Part shown: in pieces, positions 1-10,593 of the stretch
Layout: each line of letters starts with the position of its first letter
Numbering within the stretch: the stretch's first letter is position 1
Source: Gymnopilus junonius
Lineage: Eukaryota > Basidiomycota > Agaricomycetes > Agaricales > Galerinaceae
Assembly: GCA_015501075.1 (NCBI GenBank)
Contig: JADNYJ010000223.1
Location: 1 to 57,404, forward strand
Direction of reading: 5' to 3'
Length of the DNA: 57,404 bases
Notes under the pieces: model-generated
Database searches by the model: none
What the model was told of the DNA's origin: nothing
What the model saw: only the letters and a program-made list of their open reading frames with translations
Made by a program: the position numbers and the translations under genes

Positions 1-970
1 AAGCGATCTATTTTGTTTTTCATACCTTCAAACTACCTAAACTTATCAACGGAGGGATGCAGAGAGTTGTTCTTGGGTGAAAATAGGTCGGAAATTGCTT
101 GGGTTAATGCTTGCATAGTCGCTATTTCCCCCTTTGGGGTAGATGTCCCATCATCTAGTTAAAGAGTCAGGTTTCATACCGAGATGTCCAGGGTGGAAGC
201 AGATGATGAGGTTGAATTGGCAGAGATATTCAGACCAGCAGGCTTGTCAGCGAGTAAGAACTTTGGTAGTTGCGAAATACGTTAGATTCTTGTGGTCGGT
301 GACAATGTCAATCAGAGTGGTGGAGCCTTCCAGATAATGTTGCCATACTTTAAACGCAACAGAGATTGCTAGTAGTTCTTTGTCATGGGTGTCATAGTTG
401 ATTTCAGGACCTGTGAAAGTTCATGAGTGAAATGCAACAGGGTGAATCTCATTGTCAGAGGTGCAGATGGAGAGGATCGCTCCAAGCGCATAGTCAGAAG
501 CATCAGTTTCCACAATAATCGGATGGTCAGGAACCCAGTGAGTGAGGATCAGAGCAGTTGTAAATGCTTTCTTGAGCTTGTTGAAGGCTTTTCGAGCAGC
601 ATCATTGAATTGCCAAGGGGTTCCTTTCCTTATGAGTTGGGTGAGCGGAACAATGATGTCAGAGTAGTCAGAGATAAATCATTGGTAGAAATTCATGAAA
701 CCTAAAAAGGATTGAACATCCTTAATCTTCTTGGGTTCGGGCCAATCTTGGATAGTCTTGATCTTGCTTTCATCCATCTTGAGGCCTTCTGGGGAAAGAA
801 TGAATCCAAGGTAATTAACCGTGTTCATACAGAAATTGCATTTGTCAGAGCAGGCATACAGACTGTGTTGTTGGAGACATCGGAGGACTTCATGAACATG
901 TTCCTTATGCTGGGTAGGATCATCGGAGTAGATCAGGATGTCATTGAGGTAAATGATGACAGACACATCT
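1..970 (-). pseudogene. Element A pol fragment: end of reverse transcriptase plus RNase H
   Basis: The segment 679-966 translates to the C-terminal half of a Ty3/gypsy reverse transcriptase: a YLNDILIYS catalytic strand, then HVLRCLQ-type and YLGFILSPEG-type motifs, and a SFLGFMNFYQ motif at the connection. Downstream, around 300-400, the minus strand reads [10 protein letters not shown] and DIVTDHKN, the usual start of the gypsy RNase H domain. The first aspartate of the catalytic YxDD pair is asparagine, which should abolish polymerisation. A GAT to AAT change after a C is a CpG transition, in keeping with decay elsewhere in this island. The fragment ends at the window edge. Confidence 0.85.
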
Positions 971-1426
971 TGTTACGACGTTGACGACAGAACCTAATCT
1001 GATAAGATAAGGTCTGGTGTAGTAGTCATAGAGGTCATTTGATGAAGTCAACTAAGGTATTGTCTTCGACAGAAGAATGCTTTAGAAGTTCAAGTTCACT
1101 CTGGTTGTTACAAGAGAGTATATTCTCAAGAACAAGCTACAGTACATCATAGTCTAGCTACTGTTTATATACTTATTTGTGTGTGATAATAATGTAATGA
1201 AACGACGATGAAACAAGGGGAATCGGAAGGGAATGATCATCATAGAGTACTGCAGAAGGGATGATGATCAGAAAAGAAAGATTGTCCTCGTACAAGTAGG
1301 AAAGAGAATGATCATCTTGTGAGCGAAGATGATCATGAAGAAACTATAAATAGTTAATCATTCAATAAATGATAAAGAAAAGAAAATGAGGGGCGCGCGA
1401 TAAGATAACAGAAAGAAAGCATAACA
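971..1426 (-). repeat. 3' LTR of element B
   Basis: 456 bp, same length as the partner LTR at 7810-8265 and nearly identical to it. It begins TGTTAC and ends ATAACA on the plus strand (inverted TGTTA/TAACA termini). The left flank 966-970 is CATCT, matching the right flank of the other LTR. The few differences from the partner are mostly CG against TG or CA. Confidence 0.93.
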
Positions 1427-1438
1427 TTACCCCCTTAC
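1427..1438 (-). promoter_or_regulatory. Polypurine tract of element B (plus-strand primer)
   Basis: The minus strand reads GTAAGGGGGTAA directly against the 3' LTR. A purine-rich run at this position is the usual primer for second-strand synthesis in LTR elements. Element C has the equivalent run at 11681-11692. Confidence 0.7.
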
Positions 1439-1459
1439 TAAGAATTGAAGCCCCTGGCT

Positions 1460-2662
1460 TCAATAATGGGGCTCACCACTCAAGTTGTTCTCCGCCTCTT
1501 CTCCCTGCCAGCTGTTGTACGCTGCATCATGCCAATCATTCAGCGTGTTGTCGATGTCATCGACATGTTCGAGTTGTTCTTCAGTGAATTCATAGGCATA
1601 ACCTACAAACTCCCCATCACTTTGTCGGATTGGTCGTTGACTACAGTCAATTGAGTTATGGCCAGGATGATACTGGCGGCAGTGTCAGCAGCAGTAATTG
1701 CGACAGTCTGCCTGCCAGTGGTTCGCACTGCTGCAAACAAAGCAGCATCGTCGTGGACTCAGTTGGGGGTTCATCGGGGTTTGAGCGGGTCTGAAAGGGG
1801 TCTGGGGTTGGGGAGGTATAGAAGGGGGTTCAGTGTAGGCAGGAGGGTTGTTACGGGCAGCATTCTGGGCAGAGGTCATCTGCATGGTGGCGAGGGCGTG
1901 TCTTCGGGGAACTGTGGTGGGCGGTGTGGTTGGGGGTGGTGCATGGGAGCGCATCAAAACAGATCTTGGGGGGTGGTCGTCGACAGAGACAGTGTTGATG
2001 AACCGTTCGTCATGAGGAGGAATGGGCGGGTAGGTCTGTGGAGCGACGTCATAAGAAGAGGGTGAGCGGTAAGGTTCCTCTTCAGACCTGATAGCAGATG
2101 TAGCAGTAGGAGGGTGTTCTCCTCATCATCTGCTGCTGACGAGGAGAGGATTGATGACTCTTTTGAGTCAGAAGTGCATAAGGGTCTCAAACAGTTGTAA
2201 CAATTTTGTTCGAGATGCCTTTACTACTTTGCGGTGGCGTTGGGTTCGGTCGGTTTCATGCTTGAACTGTCAGAGAGTATCCCTAAGAAAGGGATCGGAC
2301 TGGAGGACTTCGAGAGCAGTGGAGTAGCACCGGGGATGGTTAAGGAACTGTTCAAGTTCCTTGTGAGTTAGCTGTTGGAAATCGACGAAATTGAGTAAGT
2401 TGAGGAAGTCCTCAACAGAATGAAGGGGAGCATGCACTGTAGGGATGGGAGGCGGGTATCTGGTGGAGGGGGCATCATTCGGATCGGGTGAATCGGAGGA
2501 GGAATCCATCTGGGATAGATGGACTTCAGTTCTGGTATGAGAGGAGGAAGTGGCGGGGGTAGGCGAAGGTGCATTCGCCTGGGCTAGGCGGATGCGTATG
2601 TTGGAGGGAGATGAGTTGGGAGCAGAGGCAGCAGTGCGGGTTCGAGTGGAAAAGCGAGGCAT
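1460..2662 (-). pseudogene. Third ORF of element B: zinc-knuckle accessory protein downstream of pol
   Basis: One frame of 401 codons runs from an ATG at 2662 to a TGA at 1460. It is interrupted by five in-frame TGA codons (2270, 2168, 2126, 2123, 1685). It starts 55 nt after the pol stop, in the same frame but behind two stops. The N-terminal third is Ser/Thr/Pro-rich and is followed by a conserved block (EDFLNLLNFVDFQQLTHKEL). A Pro-rich middle follows, then a cysteine cluster around residues 320-355: CFVC-x4-HW-x2-DC, then a second C-x2-C-x4-H-x4-C motif if one TGA is counted as a residue. The C-terminal tail is acidic and ends GEPHY. The tail, zinc motifs and conserved block recur in element C, so this ORF was under protein-level constraint. 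I recognise no family; a nucleic-acid-binding or Gag-like role is inferred from the zinc motifs. Confidence 0.75.
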
Positions 2663-2716
2663 GTTGTAGAAGTTGACAAGGTGACTGAGGAAATAAGGGG
2701 GGCTGGTTCACCTTCT

Positions 2717-5700
2717 TTATAGGTGTTCCAAGTATTCCTCGAGAATCATCTTCAGTTTCTTGATCAGGCGTTTTGATGCTTTCTCCTTAACAGGGGTGAT
2801 GGTTTCAGTTTCCCATCTTGAGGTCTCTCTGTCAATCATCCGGACTGTAATAATAGCCTTCCTTTCATACTTGTTGTTCCAGGGTATATTTTTGGGTAGA
2901 GGGGCCGGTGGTTCGCAGGCAAACTTCCATTCCCAGTATGTGATTTTCGTTTCTTCAGGGGTCGGTGGAGGTTTCGGGAATGTGAATAAGTCGATCATGA
3001 AGGTATCATCGACATGGAGTGGGGACACGGTGTTTGAGTTCATGATTGGTATGGCGGTAGAGAGTGAAGTTGTTTGTAAACTTCAAGTTTCTCGATGCAT
3101 TGGCAAGATTCGATCCAGGTTCCCACAATGCTTCGGTTATAGGATAGCCGAGCCATTTGACGTAGTATTGGTAGCATCCATTTCTGTACTTTGATGGTTC
3201 AGAATGTTTCAACTTCGTATTCTGGTTCTCCATCAATCGTTTCAGGGGGTGGTTGTGTGAAGTTTCGGCCATGAACTGTGTTTCTGTGTAGGGCATTAAC
3301 AATGTTGCATGGAAGATGTCGTGAATCTTCCATGTCTTTGGCAGTTGTAGCTGATATGTGAGAGGTCCTAGGACATGCTTGATCTTGAACGGTCCTTCTC
3401 TTCTAGGTGCCAGCTTCTTGTTGTACCATGTTTTGAGATTCCTAGAGTCGAGCCATACCTTCTGTCCTTCTTTGAATGGTACAAAGTTGGACTTTTGTCA
3501 ATCAGCCATTCTTGCTCTGGCTAGTTCGTGTGCTGCAAGAGCTTCCTTTCTGTCCGAATAAGGTTCTTCAGCTTTTCCTCGACTGAGGGAAACTTTGTAT
3601 TTTCGAATGTGGTGGGAATAGCGACTGGATTAGTTCCAAACATAAGTTCGAATGGGGTCCTTTGCCTGTCAGCATGTCTTCGATCATTGTGGATGAATTC
3701 CAGGGTGCCAACATGTTGTTTCCAAGTGGTCGGGTTAGAGGAACAATAGATAGCGAGATACGCTTCTATTTCCTGATTGAATTGTTCAGTGGTACCATCC
3801 GACTGAGGGTGATATGCCGTTGACAGTTTAGACTTGATTCCAAGAAGTTTGAGCAGTTCTTGGAACATTCTTGCTGCGAATTGGGGTCCTCTATCGGAAA
3901 TGATACTGTCCGGTAGGCCAAATCGCTTGAATAGGTTGTCCTGAAGGAGTAATGCTGCTCCTTCTTGCAAAGAGTTTTCGAGCAAGGCATGATAATTACC
4001 CCCTTTGTAAGTCCATGATCGACCATGATCAATAAAGAGTCATATCCATCAATGTTAGGGAGGTCTGTGATCATATCCATGGAGCATTGTGCAAATGGTC
4101 TCATGGATTTAGCTCCTTCAATTGGGTGTAAGGAGGGATTCGCCGGGTTTTGGTTGATCTTGAATTGTTGGCATTGTCCACACCCTTTGATGTAGTTCTT
4201 GACGAATGTTCGCATTCCAGGCCACCAGTATAGTTGTTGTACAGCATTGTACATTTCCAGTTCTCCGGGGTGTCCTGCAGTGACTGAGTCGTGGTACATC
4301 GCGACAATTTTCCTGCGTAGTTCTTGATCATTGGGAATATAATTCTTTTTCTTGTAAAAGATTAGTTTGCCAATGCCCTCATTTGTATTGTCTCCCAGTC
4401 ATCTAAGTCTTTTGCGAGACTTCGGGGTCCTTCTTGTGTTAGGAGTTTCAATGCATCGACTACATCCTTGTCCTGTTTCCTTGATTGGGCAATTTCCATT
4501 TGGAGCTCAGCATCAATCAAATTTATAAATAGACTCTCCGGAAGGAGAATCTTGTCTTCATTGTCATGATCCTCATCGGGGATCATGTCCGGTCTTCGTG
4601 AGAGGGCGTCCGATTGAACCATTTTACTTCCGGGGAGGTGGACCAATTGTATATTGTATTCCGAGAGGAATAGAGACCATCTTGCTTGGCGTCTATTCAA
4701 TTTTTGAGTACTTCTAAAGTACATCAAATTCTTGTGATTGGAATAGATGATCATTGTGAATGTCGATCCTTGAATGTAGTGTCTCCATTCTTTGAGGGAT
4801 CAGATCATCGCCAATAGTTCTCTGTCATAAATCTCGTAGTTTCTCTCAGTGGGAGAGAATGTCTTCGAGATGAATGCCACTGGGTGTCGGTCTCCATTGC
4901 TGTCTAATTGTGTTAAAACTGCTCCAGATGCATATTTGGATGCGTCGCATTCGATCTGGAATTGTTTTGTAGTGTCCGGCATGGTCAAGATGGGTTCTTC
5001 TGTGAATTTTCGTTTCAGTAGTTTGAATGATTTCTTGGCATCTTCATTCCATTCGAAGCTACAGTCCTTTTTTAATAGCTCATTAAGCGCGCGAGCTATT
5101 TCTGAATATTTCCTGATAAATCGCCTGTAAAAGTTTCCAAATCCTAAGAAGGATCGGACCTGTTTTACGTTCTTCAGTTCCGGCCAGTCAGCTATACCAC
5201 TGAGTTTTGAAGGGTCCATTGAGATCGTTCCTTCTTGGATAATCATTCCAAGATAATCGATTTTTGTTTGGGCGAACATGCATTTTTCCGGTTTCAAATA
5301 CAAGTCATTGTCCTGGAGTATTTGAAGTACTTCCTTCGTTATCTGTTCCAGTTTCTTCTTGTCTTTGTGGAAGATAAGAATGTCATCCATGTAGATGATA
5401 ACGAATCCTTGGTGGATGACGTCTTTAAACATCAAGTCCATCATCGACTGGAAGGTCGCCGGGGAATTACACATGCCGAAGAACATGACCGTTGGTTCGA
5501 ATAGTCCCTTGTTCGTTTTGAATGCCGCTTTCCATTGGTCACCATCCTTGATCTGAATGTTGTTGTAACCCCATCGGACATCAAGTTTAGTGAAATACTT
5601 GGCTCCTTTGAGTTTATCCATGAGTTCGGGGATCAGAGGGAGGGGATAGGCATTCTTGACTGTCCATTCATTTAGGTACTGGTAGTCTTGACAGGGTCGA

Positions 5701-6635
5701 AGCTTTCCATCCTTCTTTGATACAAAAAAGAAGGGGGAAGCCATAGGCAATTTAGACGGTCAAATATATCCTTTCTTCAGGTTTTCTTCCAAGAATTTGT
5801 CCAATTCGGTATCCTCAGAGGGCGTCAGAGGATATGTCTTGAAGACTTTAGGTTGAAAACCTTCCTTGAGCTTGATCTTATGGTCCCAGGATCAAGACTC
5901 AGGGAATTGGTTGGTGGTGTCTTTGTCGAAGATGTCCAAGTATTCATGGTATTCCAGTGGGATCATTTCTTTGAGCAGCTTCTCTTCCTTCTTTGCATCA
6001 TGCTTCTGAGCAAAGATTTGAGAGGAAGTTAGTTTCACATTGATCCAGATTTCATTGTCATCCTCAGGGATGTCCCAAATTTCCTTCATTTCTGGAAGGG
6101 GTTCATTACCTAAAAAGGAAATGATTAAGTCTGAAGAGTCATCCAATTGGTTGACTTGTTGGATTTCCTCATCAGGTATTTCTACTATTTGGGAAGTAGT
6201 AGTAATCTCCCTGTTGAGTTTGACTTGTCCATTTTTCCAGTTGATGTCTGGGTTGTTTTCTTTGAACCAGGGAAAACCAAGAATAATCTTCTGTTTTCCT
6301 AGGCCGGTGACCAGTAGGTGTTCCATTCAGGGTTGTCCGTTGATGTCGAGCTTCAGATCAACATAGCGTTTGATGGTTCCCTTTTTGTTTGGGGTTCTGT
6401 CTATGTTGAAGACTCGGATTTCTTTTTCCAGTGCCTTTGTTTCCAGTTTGTGTTTCTTCGTGAAGTTCTGGTCGATGAACTTCCCTTTTGCTCCGGTGTC
6501 TCCCAGAGCAGTTCCAATGATTTTCATTCTGTTCTCGGTCTCAAATGAAAAGGGCAATTGGAGTGATTTATTTTCGATTCGAGCCGAGACTACAGAATAA
6601 ATATCTAAGGAAGGAGTTGCATACGTTGGTTTCAT
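2717..6635 (-). pseudogene. Element B pol: protease, reverse transcriptase, RNase H, integrase, chromodomain
   Basis: Reading leftwards from an ATG at 6635, the protease carries DTGAKGKFID and an ILGFPWF motif near 6,280. The reverse transcriptase (about 4,900-5,760) has [33 protein letters not shown] and an intact [10 protein letters not shown] catalytic strand. RNase H spans about 4,400-4,900. The integrase has a histidine/cysteine zinc region (HPGELEMYNA ... GCGQCQQF, about 4,160-4,290), a catalytic core ending in the PQSDGTTEQFNQE motif near 3,780, and a GPF/Y-like segment near 3,400. A chromodomain (YVKWLGY ... WEPGSNLANA) lies at about 3,090-3,180. Breaks are TGA codons at 6327, 5892, 5760, 4800 and 3498, where arginine CGA is expected by context, plus one frameshift near 3,970. 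The chromodomain usually steers integration to heterochromatin. Confidence 0.9.
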
Positions 6636-6639
6636 ACAT

Positions 6640-7767
6640 CTCCTTATTGAAAACCCTCTTGGTCTCCCATTTCATATACTTCTTCTCATTCTTCTTCGGT
6701 AAGGTCTTGCATGAGGGACCTGATATGCACATGGAGCGCTCTTCCCTTGAGGGGGTTCTTCTTTGGTGGAGGGTTCCTCCTGTTCTTGCCCTTCTCGGGG
6801 CAGTCTCTTGAGACATGCCCGGGCTTCTTGCATCAGAAGCAGAGCCCCTTTCTCATGAGCTCGCTTCGTTCCTCCTGGGTCATGGCATTGACGTCAATCT
6901 TGTCAACATCCATGGTGTTCGGGTCTCGGTGGTTTGTTTCGGGGTGCCGGGGCATGGTAGTGTGGGGCGGGGTTTCCTCTGGCTATATTAGCCCACCAAG
7001 TCTTTCGTTCATTCGCACCTGGGTGGTGGTTTTTCCCAAAAGGTGCACTAAATTCGTTCGATGGGTGTTGTACTCGACTGCCTTTCGCTGCCAGGCAGTG
7101 AGCATTGTTGGGAGTATGTCAAGCCCCATAATCTTTTCTTGAAGCCAATTGTTCAAGGCATTCATGTAATAGTCGATCAAGATGCTCTCATTCCCAGTAG
7201 TGGGAATCTTGGCAGTCTTGACAAGTTCGTTGAACTTGGTGTTTAATTTGGTGGCTGAAGCTTTTCCTTGCTTCAGGTTTTGGAGTTCAAAGAATGCTTG
7301 GTCCTTTGTTTCAGTCAGTTTGAAGGCTTCGTTGAAAGCCCTTTCGAAATCTAGGGTCGAACCGTAGTTTTTGGTGATGGCTCCAGTTGGTACGCCTGCA
7401 GCGTTTTTGACCTCTTCGGTGTGGTCTTCTCTCCAAGCCTTTTTCCAGGCTTCTGCTTCGGAGGGGCAGTGTCAGAGGTTCCTTCTGGCATTTCGGGTTC
7501 ATTCATTGGGTAAAAGACGGGTTGAAATCTGAGTAGGGTATCTAGCAAAGATTCAAAGTCAGGTCTTAGTATGCCGGGTTCTTGGACGGTAGATCCAAAG
7601 AAGGTCGATCGGGTTAAAGGAGATTCGTCTCCTTCAGGTGGTGTTTCGAAGTTGTCGGACGCGCCTGCATCAGAGGTTCGGTCGGTGTTCGGGTCAGAGA
7701 ATTCTTCATCACTAAAACTAGCAGTGAATCGTCCTCTTCTTCGAGCCGTAATGTCGGCAGATAACAC
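6640..7767 (-). pseudogene. Element B gag with CCHC zinc knuckle
   Basis: The N-terminal acidic region (about 7,351-7,767) carries FSDEEFSDPNTDRTSD and FESLLDTLLRFQPVFYPMNEPEMP. The capsid-like part (about 6,983-7,400) matches element C gag (IDYYMNALN.WLQEKIMGLD), and a CCHC knuckle near 6,833 reads CF-stop-CKKPGHVSRDC. The stop is TGA at 6833-6835, where C has arginine. Compared with element C, about 0.2 kb of gag is missing near 7,465, joining the two parts out of frame. I could not identify a secure start: no ATG opens the N-terminal frame. Confidence 0.8.
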
Positions 7768-7797
7768 TTGCTAGGCAGAAGCATTGGATGAGGTGAG

Positions 7798-7808
7798 AGC
7801 TTGTTCTT
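7798..7808 (-). promoter_or_regulatory. Self-priming primer-binding site of element B
   Basis: On the coding strand AAGAACAAGCT lies one base inside the 5' LTR. It is the exact reverse complement of AGCTTGTTCTT, found inside the LTR at 7967-7977 and placed 33 bp after a TATATAA box (8004-8010), where transcription would start. No match to the TGG-starting tRNA primer sites is evident. This fits the Tf1/sushi type of self-primed reverse transcription. The same arrangement is present in element C. Confidence 0.75.
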
Positions 7809-7809
7809 T

Positions 7810-8265
7810 TGTTACAATGTTGATGACAGAACCTAATCTGATAAGATAAGGTCTGGCGTAGTAGTCATAGAGGTCATTTGATGAAGTCAACTAAGGTATT
7901 GTCTTCGACAGAAGAATGCTTTAGAAGTTCAAGTTCGCTCTGGTTGTTACAAGAGAGTATATTCTCAAGAACAAGCTACAGTACATCATAGCCTAGCTAC
8001 TGTTTATATACTTATTTGTGTGTGATAATAATGTAATGAAATGACGATGAAACAAGGGGAATCAGAAGGGAATGATCATCATAGAGTACTGCAGAAGGGA
8101 TGATGATCAGAAAAGAAAGATTGTCCTCATACAAGTAGGAAAGAGAATGATCATCTTGTGAGCGAAGATGATCATGAAGAAACTATAAATAGTTAATCGT
8201 TCGATAAATGATAAAGAAAAGAAAACGAGGGGTGCACGATAAGATAACAGACAGAAAGCATAACA
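7810..8265 (-). repeat. 5' LTR of element B with TATA promoter
   Basis: 456 bp, partner of 971-1426. On the coding (minus) strand it carries TATATAA at 8010-8004 and a probable transcript start at about 7977 (AGCTTGTTCTT). The right flank 8266-8270 is CATCT, the target duplication. Confidence 0.93.
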
Positions 8266-9411
8266 CATCTAATAAATCACTTAGTATGTCATTCATGAAG
8301 CATTGAAAAACAGCAGGTGCATTGGACAGTCCAAATGGCATAATGTTCCATTCAAACGATCCATAGCATGTTCGGAATGCTGTTTTCCATTCATCACCTT
8401 CCACTATGTGGACTAGGTGATAGGCATGTCGGAGGTCAATAGCCATATAGATGCGTGCTTTACCAGCAGTGGACAGGAGGTTGGAGATAAGTGGAAGTGG
8501 ATATCGGTCTTTCTTTGTGATCTTGTTTAATCCTCTAAAGTCGATGCAAAGTCATAGTGAACCATCCTTTTTGCGAACGAAAAGGATCGGAGCACCGTGC
8601 GGAGAGGTTGAAGGTCGAATGAAACTGATTTGGAGGTGCTCGTCAATAAATTCTTGGAGGGATTGAAGTTTGGATTGTGAAAGGGAGTACATATTTCCAA
8701 CAGGAGGGGAAGTGCCAGGTTCGAGATTGATCTTGAGGTCATAAGGTCGATGGGGTGTGAGCATGTCAGCTTTAGATTTACTGAAGACATCCACAAAGTC
8801 ATGGTATTCAGGAGGAATACTAGACAGATCAGGCACTTCATCAGAGACAGAAGCGGCATGAGCAGAGATGGCAGGATTGGAGAGGTGAACTGTGAAACTT
8901 TGAGTGCCAGGTAACTTGCATGCTCTTGTGAAAGCAGCTGCATTGATTAGCGAGATGCGAGGCACATCAGAAGATGTTACAGAGGTCAGAAGTGTTGGAG
9001 GTGTAACCATAGGAGTTGGCGGAGGAAGTGGAGGGGTCAGAGGTTCCAATAATGGAGGTGTAGGCAGCAGAGCTGGCCTATGGGATGATGTCAGAGCTGG
9101 GTTGTCAAGTAGTTCAGAACGGAAGTTGATACGGCCCAATTTCCAGTCAATCAATGGATTGTAGTGGAAGAGCCAGTTATATCCTAGAACCAGAACACAG
9201 GAGGAGTCCAGTGAGGTTACGAAAAAGTCAATAGTAATAGTTTCACTGGAGGGGAATGTAATCAGAATGGAGAGGGTTTCAGTAATCATGTTGCCATAGG
9301 AGCCATCAATCAGTTTGAGCTTAACCAGATCAATCGGAGAAGGGAGTAAATTATTAGAATGGATAAAATGGGTATCAACAAAACAATGGCTAGAGCCAGA
9401 GTCAATTAATG
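8266..9411 (-). pseudogene. Element A pol fragment: protease and first half of reverse transcriptase
   Basis: The frame at 8552-9289 reads a retropepsin-like segment with [16 protein letters not shown] (typical of gypsy proteases of this group), a Pro-rich linker, and the reverse transcriptase entry motif [17 protein letters not shown] at about 8551 follows GSL where [10 protein letters not shown] is expected, again CGA to TGA. The polymerase then continues with [33 protein letters not shown] and [13 protein letters not shown] until it is cut at 8266 by element B. The catalytic strand follows at the far side (before 970). Confidence 0.85.
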
Positions 9412-10593
9412 TTAGTGACTTAAGGTCAGGTTGGAGTGGAGTTTGCGTTCTTCGGCAGTCAGCTTGCCATCCTTGCCAAGTTTGTCGGAGATGGAGTCAG
9501 AGGTTTTTGAGCCAGAGGAGTTGCCCAAGTTGTTCTTGCAGTTGGAAGAGAATTGCGAGGACTTATTGTTGTTGTTGTTGTTATTGCCGTGGTTGTGGTT
9601 GGAACATTTGTCAGAGAACTTATCGGAGGTACAATCAGATGGTTTGTCAGAGGACCTTTGCACATTCTTGTCCTATTGGGGCTTCTCGCGGACACATTCC
9701 CAGTAACAAGTGTCAATATCCTGGGTGAGCTCTCGAAGGTCTTCGAGAGTTTGTGGCTTGCCACGGCTAGCCATAACATCCTTGATGTGTTCCACCAGGC
9801 TGGAGTAGTAGCGGTGTTGGAGAGCAACACTGTCCCAGTGCGAGTAAATAGACAAGCACTTGAACTCAATGTTGTACTTGATGATCCTTTGGTTCTCAGG
9901 CATCTTCAAGTTTTCGAGGGCTACAGCAGCATCAGAGGTCAGATCGAACAGACCAAATTCAGACTTCAGCACACCAATAAAGGCTTGCCAGTTGTCCATC
10001 CACAGTTCAATAGTTGTTGAGTCCAGTATTGCAGGCTCAAAAAATTCCATCGCAAGGCCGCGAAGATAGGAGAGGGCGAACGTAACCTTGTCTTCATCAG
10101 CAGTGTAGGCACAGTTGTTTCGGAAGTAGAGGTTACACTGTAAAATAAAACCATTGAGTTTCTGGGTGTCGGAGCCATCAAAGGTGTCAGGCTCGCAGGC
10201 TTTGGTCTTGGTAACCTTGGAGTTATCACGATGCCTGAGCTCTTTGGTCATGAGCATCATAGCTTCAGCGAGATTTGGAGTGGGGTCATGGTCGGAGTTG
10301 TGATCGGAGTGATCATCATGATCATTGGGGTGGGGGTCAAAATTGTCACCATCATTGTCGGGGTCGGGTTCACCACCAGGGGAACCAGGAGCAGGAGGTG
10401 GCAACAGGTTGGGACTGGTTTGTCTTGTTGATGAGGGTCCCGAGGGTAAGGGAGTCAGAGTGCTGAGGCAGGACGGAGGTTGTGTGTTTGGACGGTCAGG
10501 GTAGTCTCTGACGTTCTGAATTGCAATGGTGCGGGATTCATTCTGTCCAGCTGCACAGGAGTTGGCAGTAGTACAGGATGTTGTAGTGGCCAT
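9412..10593 (-). pseudogene. Element A gag
   Basis: An open frame of 306 codons (9673-10593) starts at ATG 10593. It has a Pro/Ser-rich N-terminus, an Asp/His-rich tract (DNDGDNFDPHPNDHDDHSD, residues ~75-100), then a retrotransposon gag core (DTFDGSDTQKLNGFILQCNLYF, residues ~137-158; YLRGLAMEFFEP, residues ~175-186). A TAG at 9673 ends it, but the same frame continues to 9412 with an Asn run and Ser/Lys/Asp-rich sequence, so the original gag was probably near 390 residues. This core fits the gag of Ty3/gypsy elements of fungi. It is only distantly similar to the gag of elements B and C. Confidence 0.75.

Larger units (their letters stand above)
971..8265 (-). mobile_element. Ty3/gypsy chromovirus element B, complete but decayed, with a third ORF
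   Basis: This is a 7,295-bp LTR retrotransposon on the minus strand with two 456-bp LTRs that start TGTTAC and end ATAACA on the plus strand. It is flanked by the 5-bp target duplication CATCT (966-970, 8266-8270). From its 5' end at the right, it holds a self-complementary primer site, gag with a CCHC knuckle, protease with a DTGA active site, reverse transcriptase with an intact YMDD, RNase H, integrase, a chromodomain, then a separate third ORF, a polypurine tract and the 3' LTR. The LTRs differ at roughly 15 sites by eye, mostly CpG transitions. Several TGA codons and a frameshift near 3,970 make it non-autonomous. Confidence 0.93.

Noticed and set aside
1658..2065. 135-codon plus-strand frame
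   Set aside because: It is antisense to the third ORF of element B, and its Gly/Val-rich composition mirrors the Pro-rich coding strand.
1460..6835. Programmed UGA readthrough or recoding as cause of the many in-frame TGA codons
   Set aside because: The sites are scattered, differ between B and C, and match CGA to TGA CpG transitions; frameshifts and deletions are present too.
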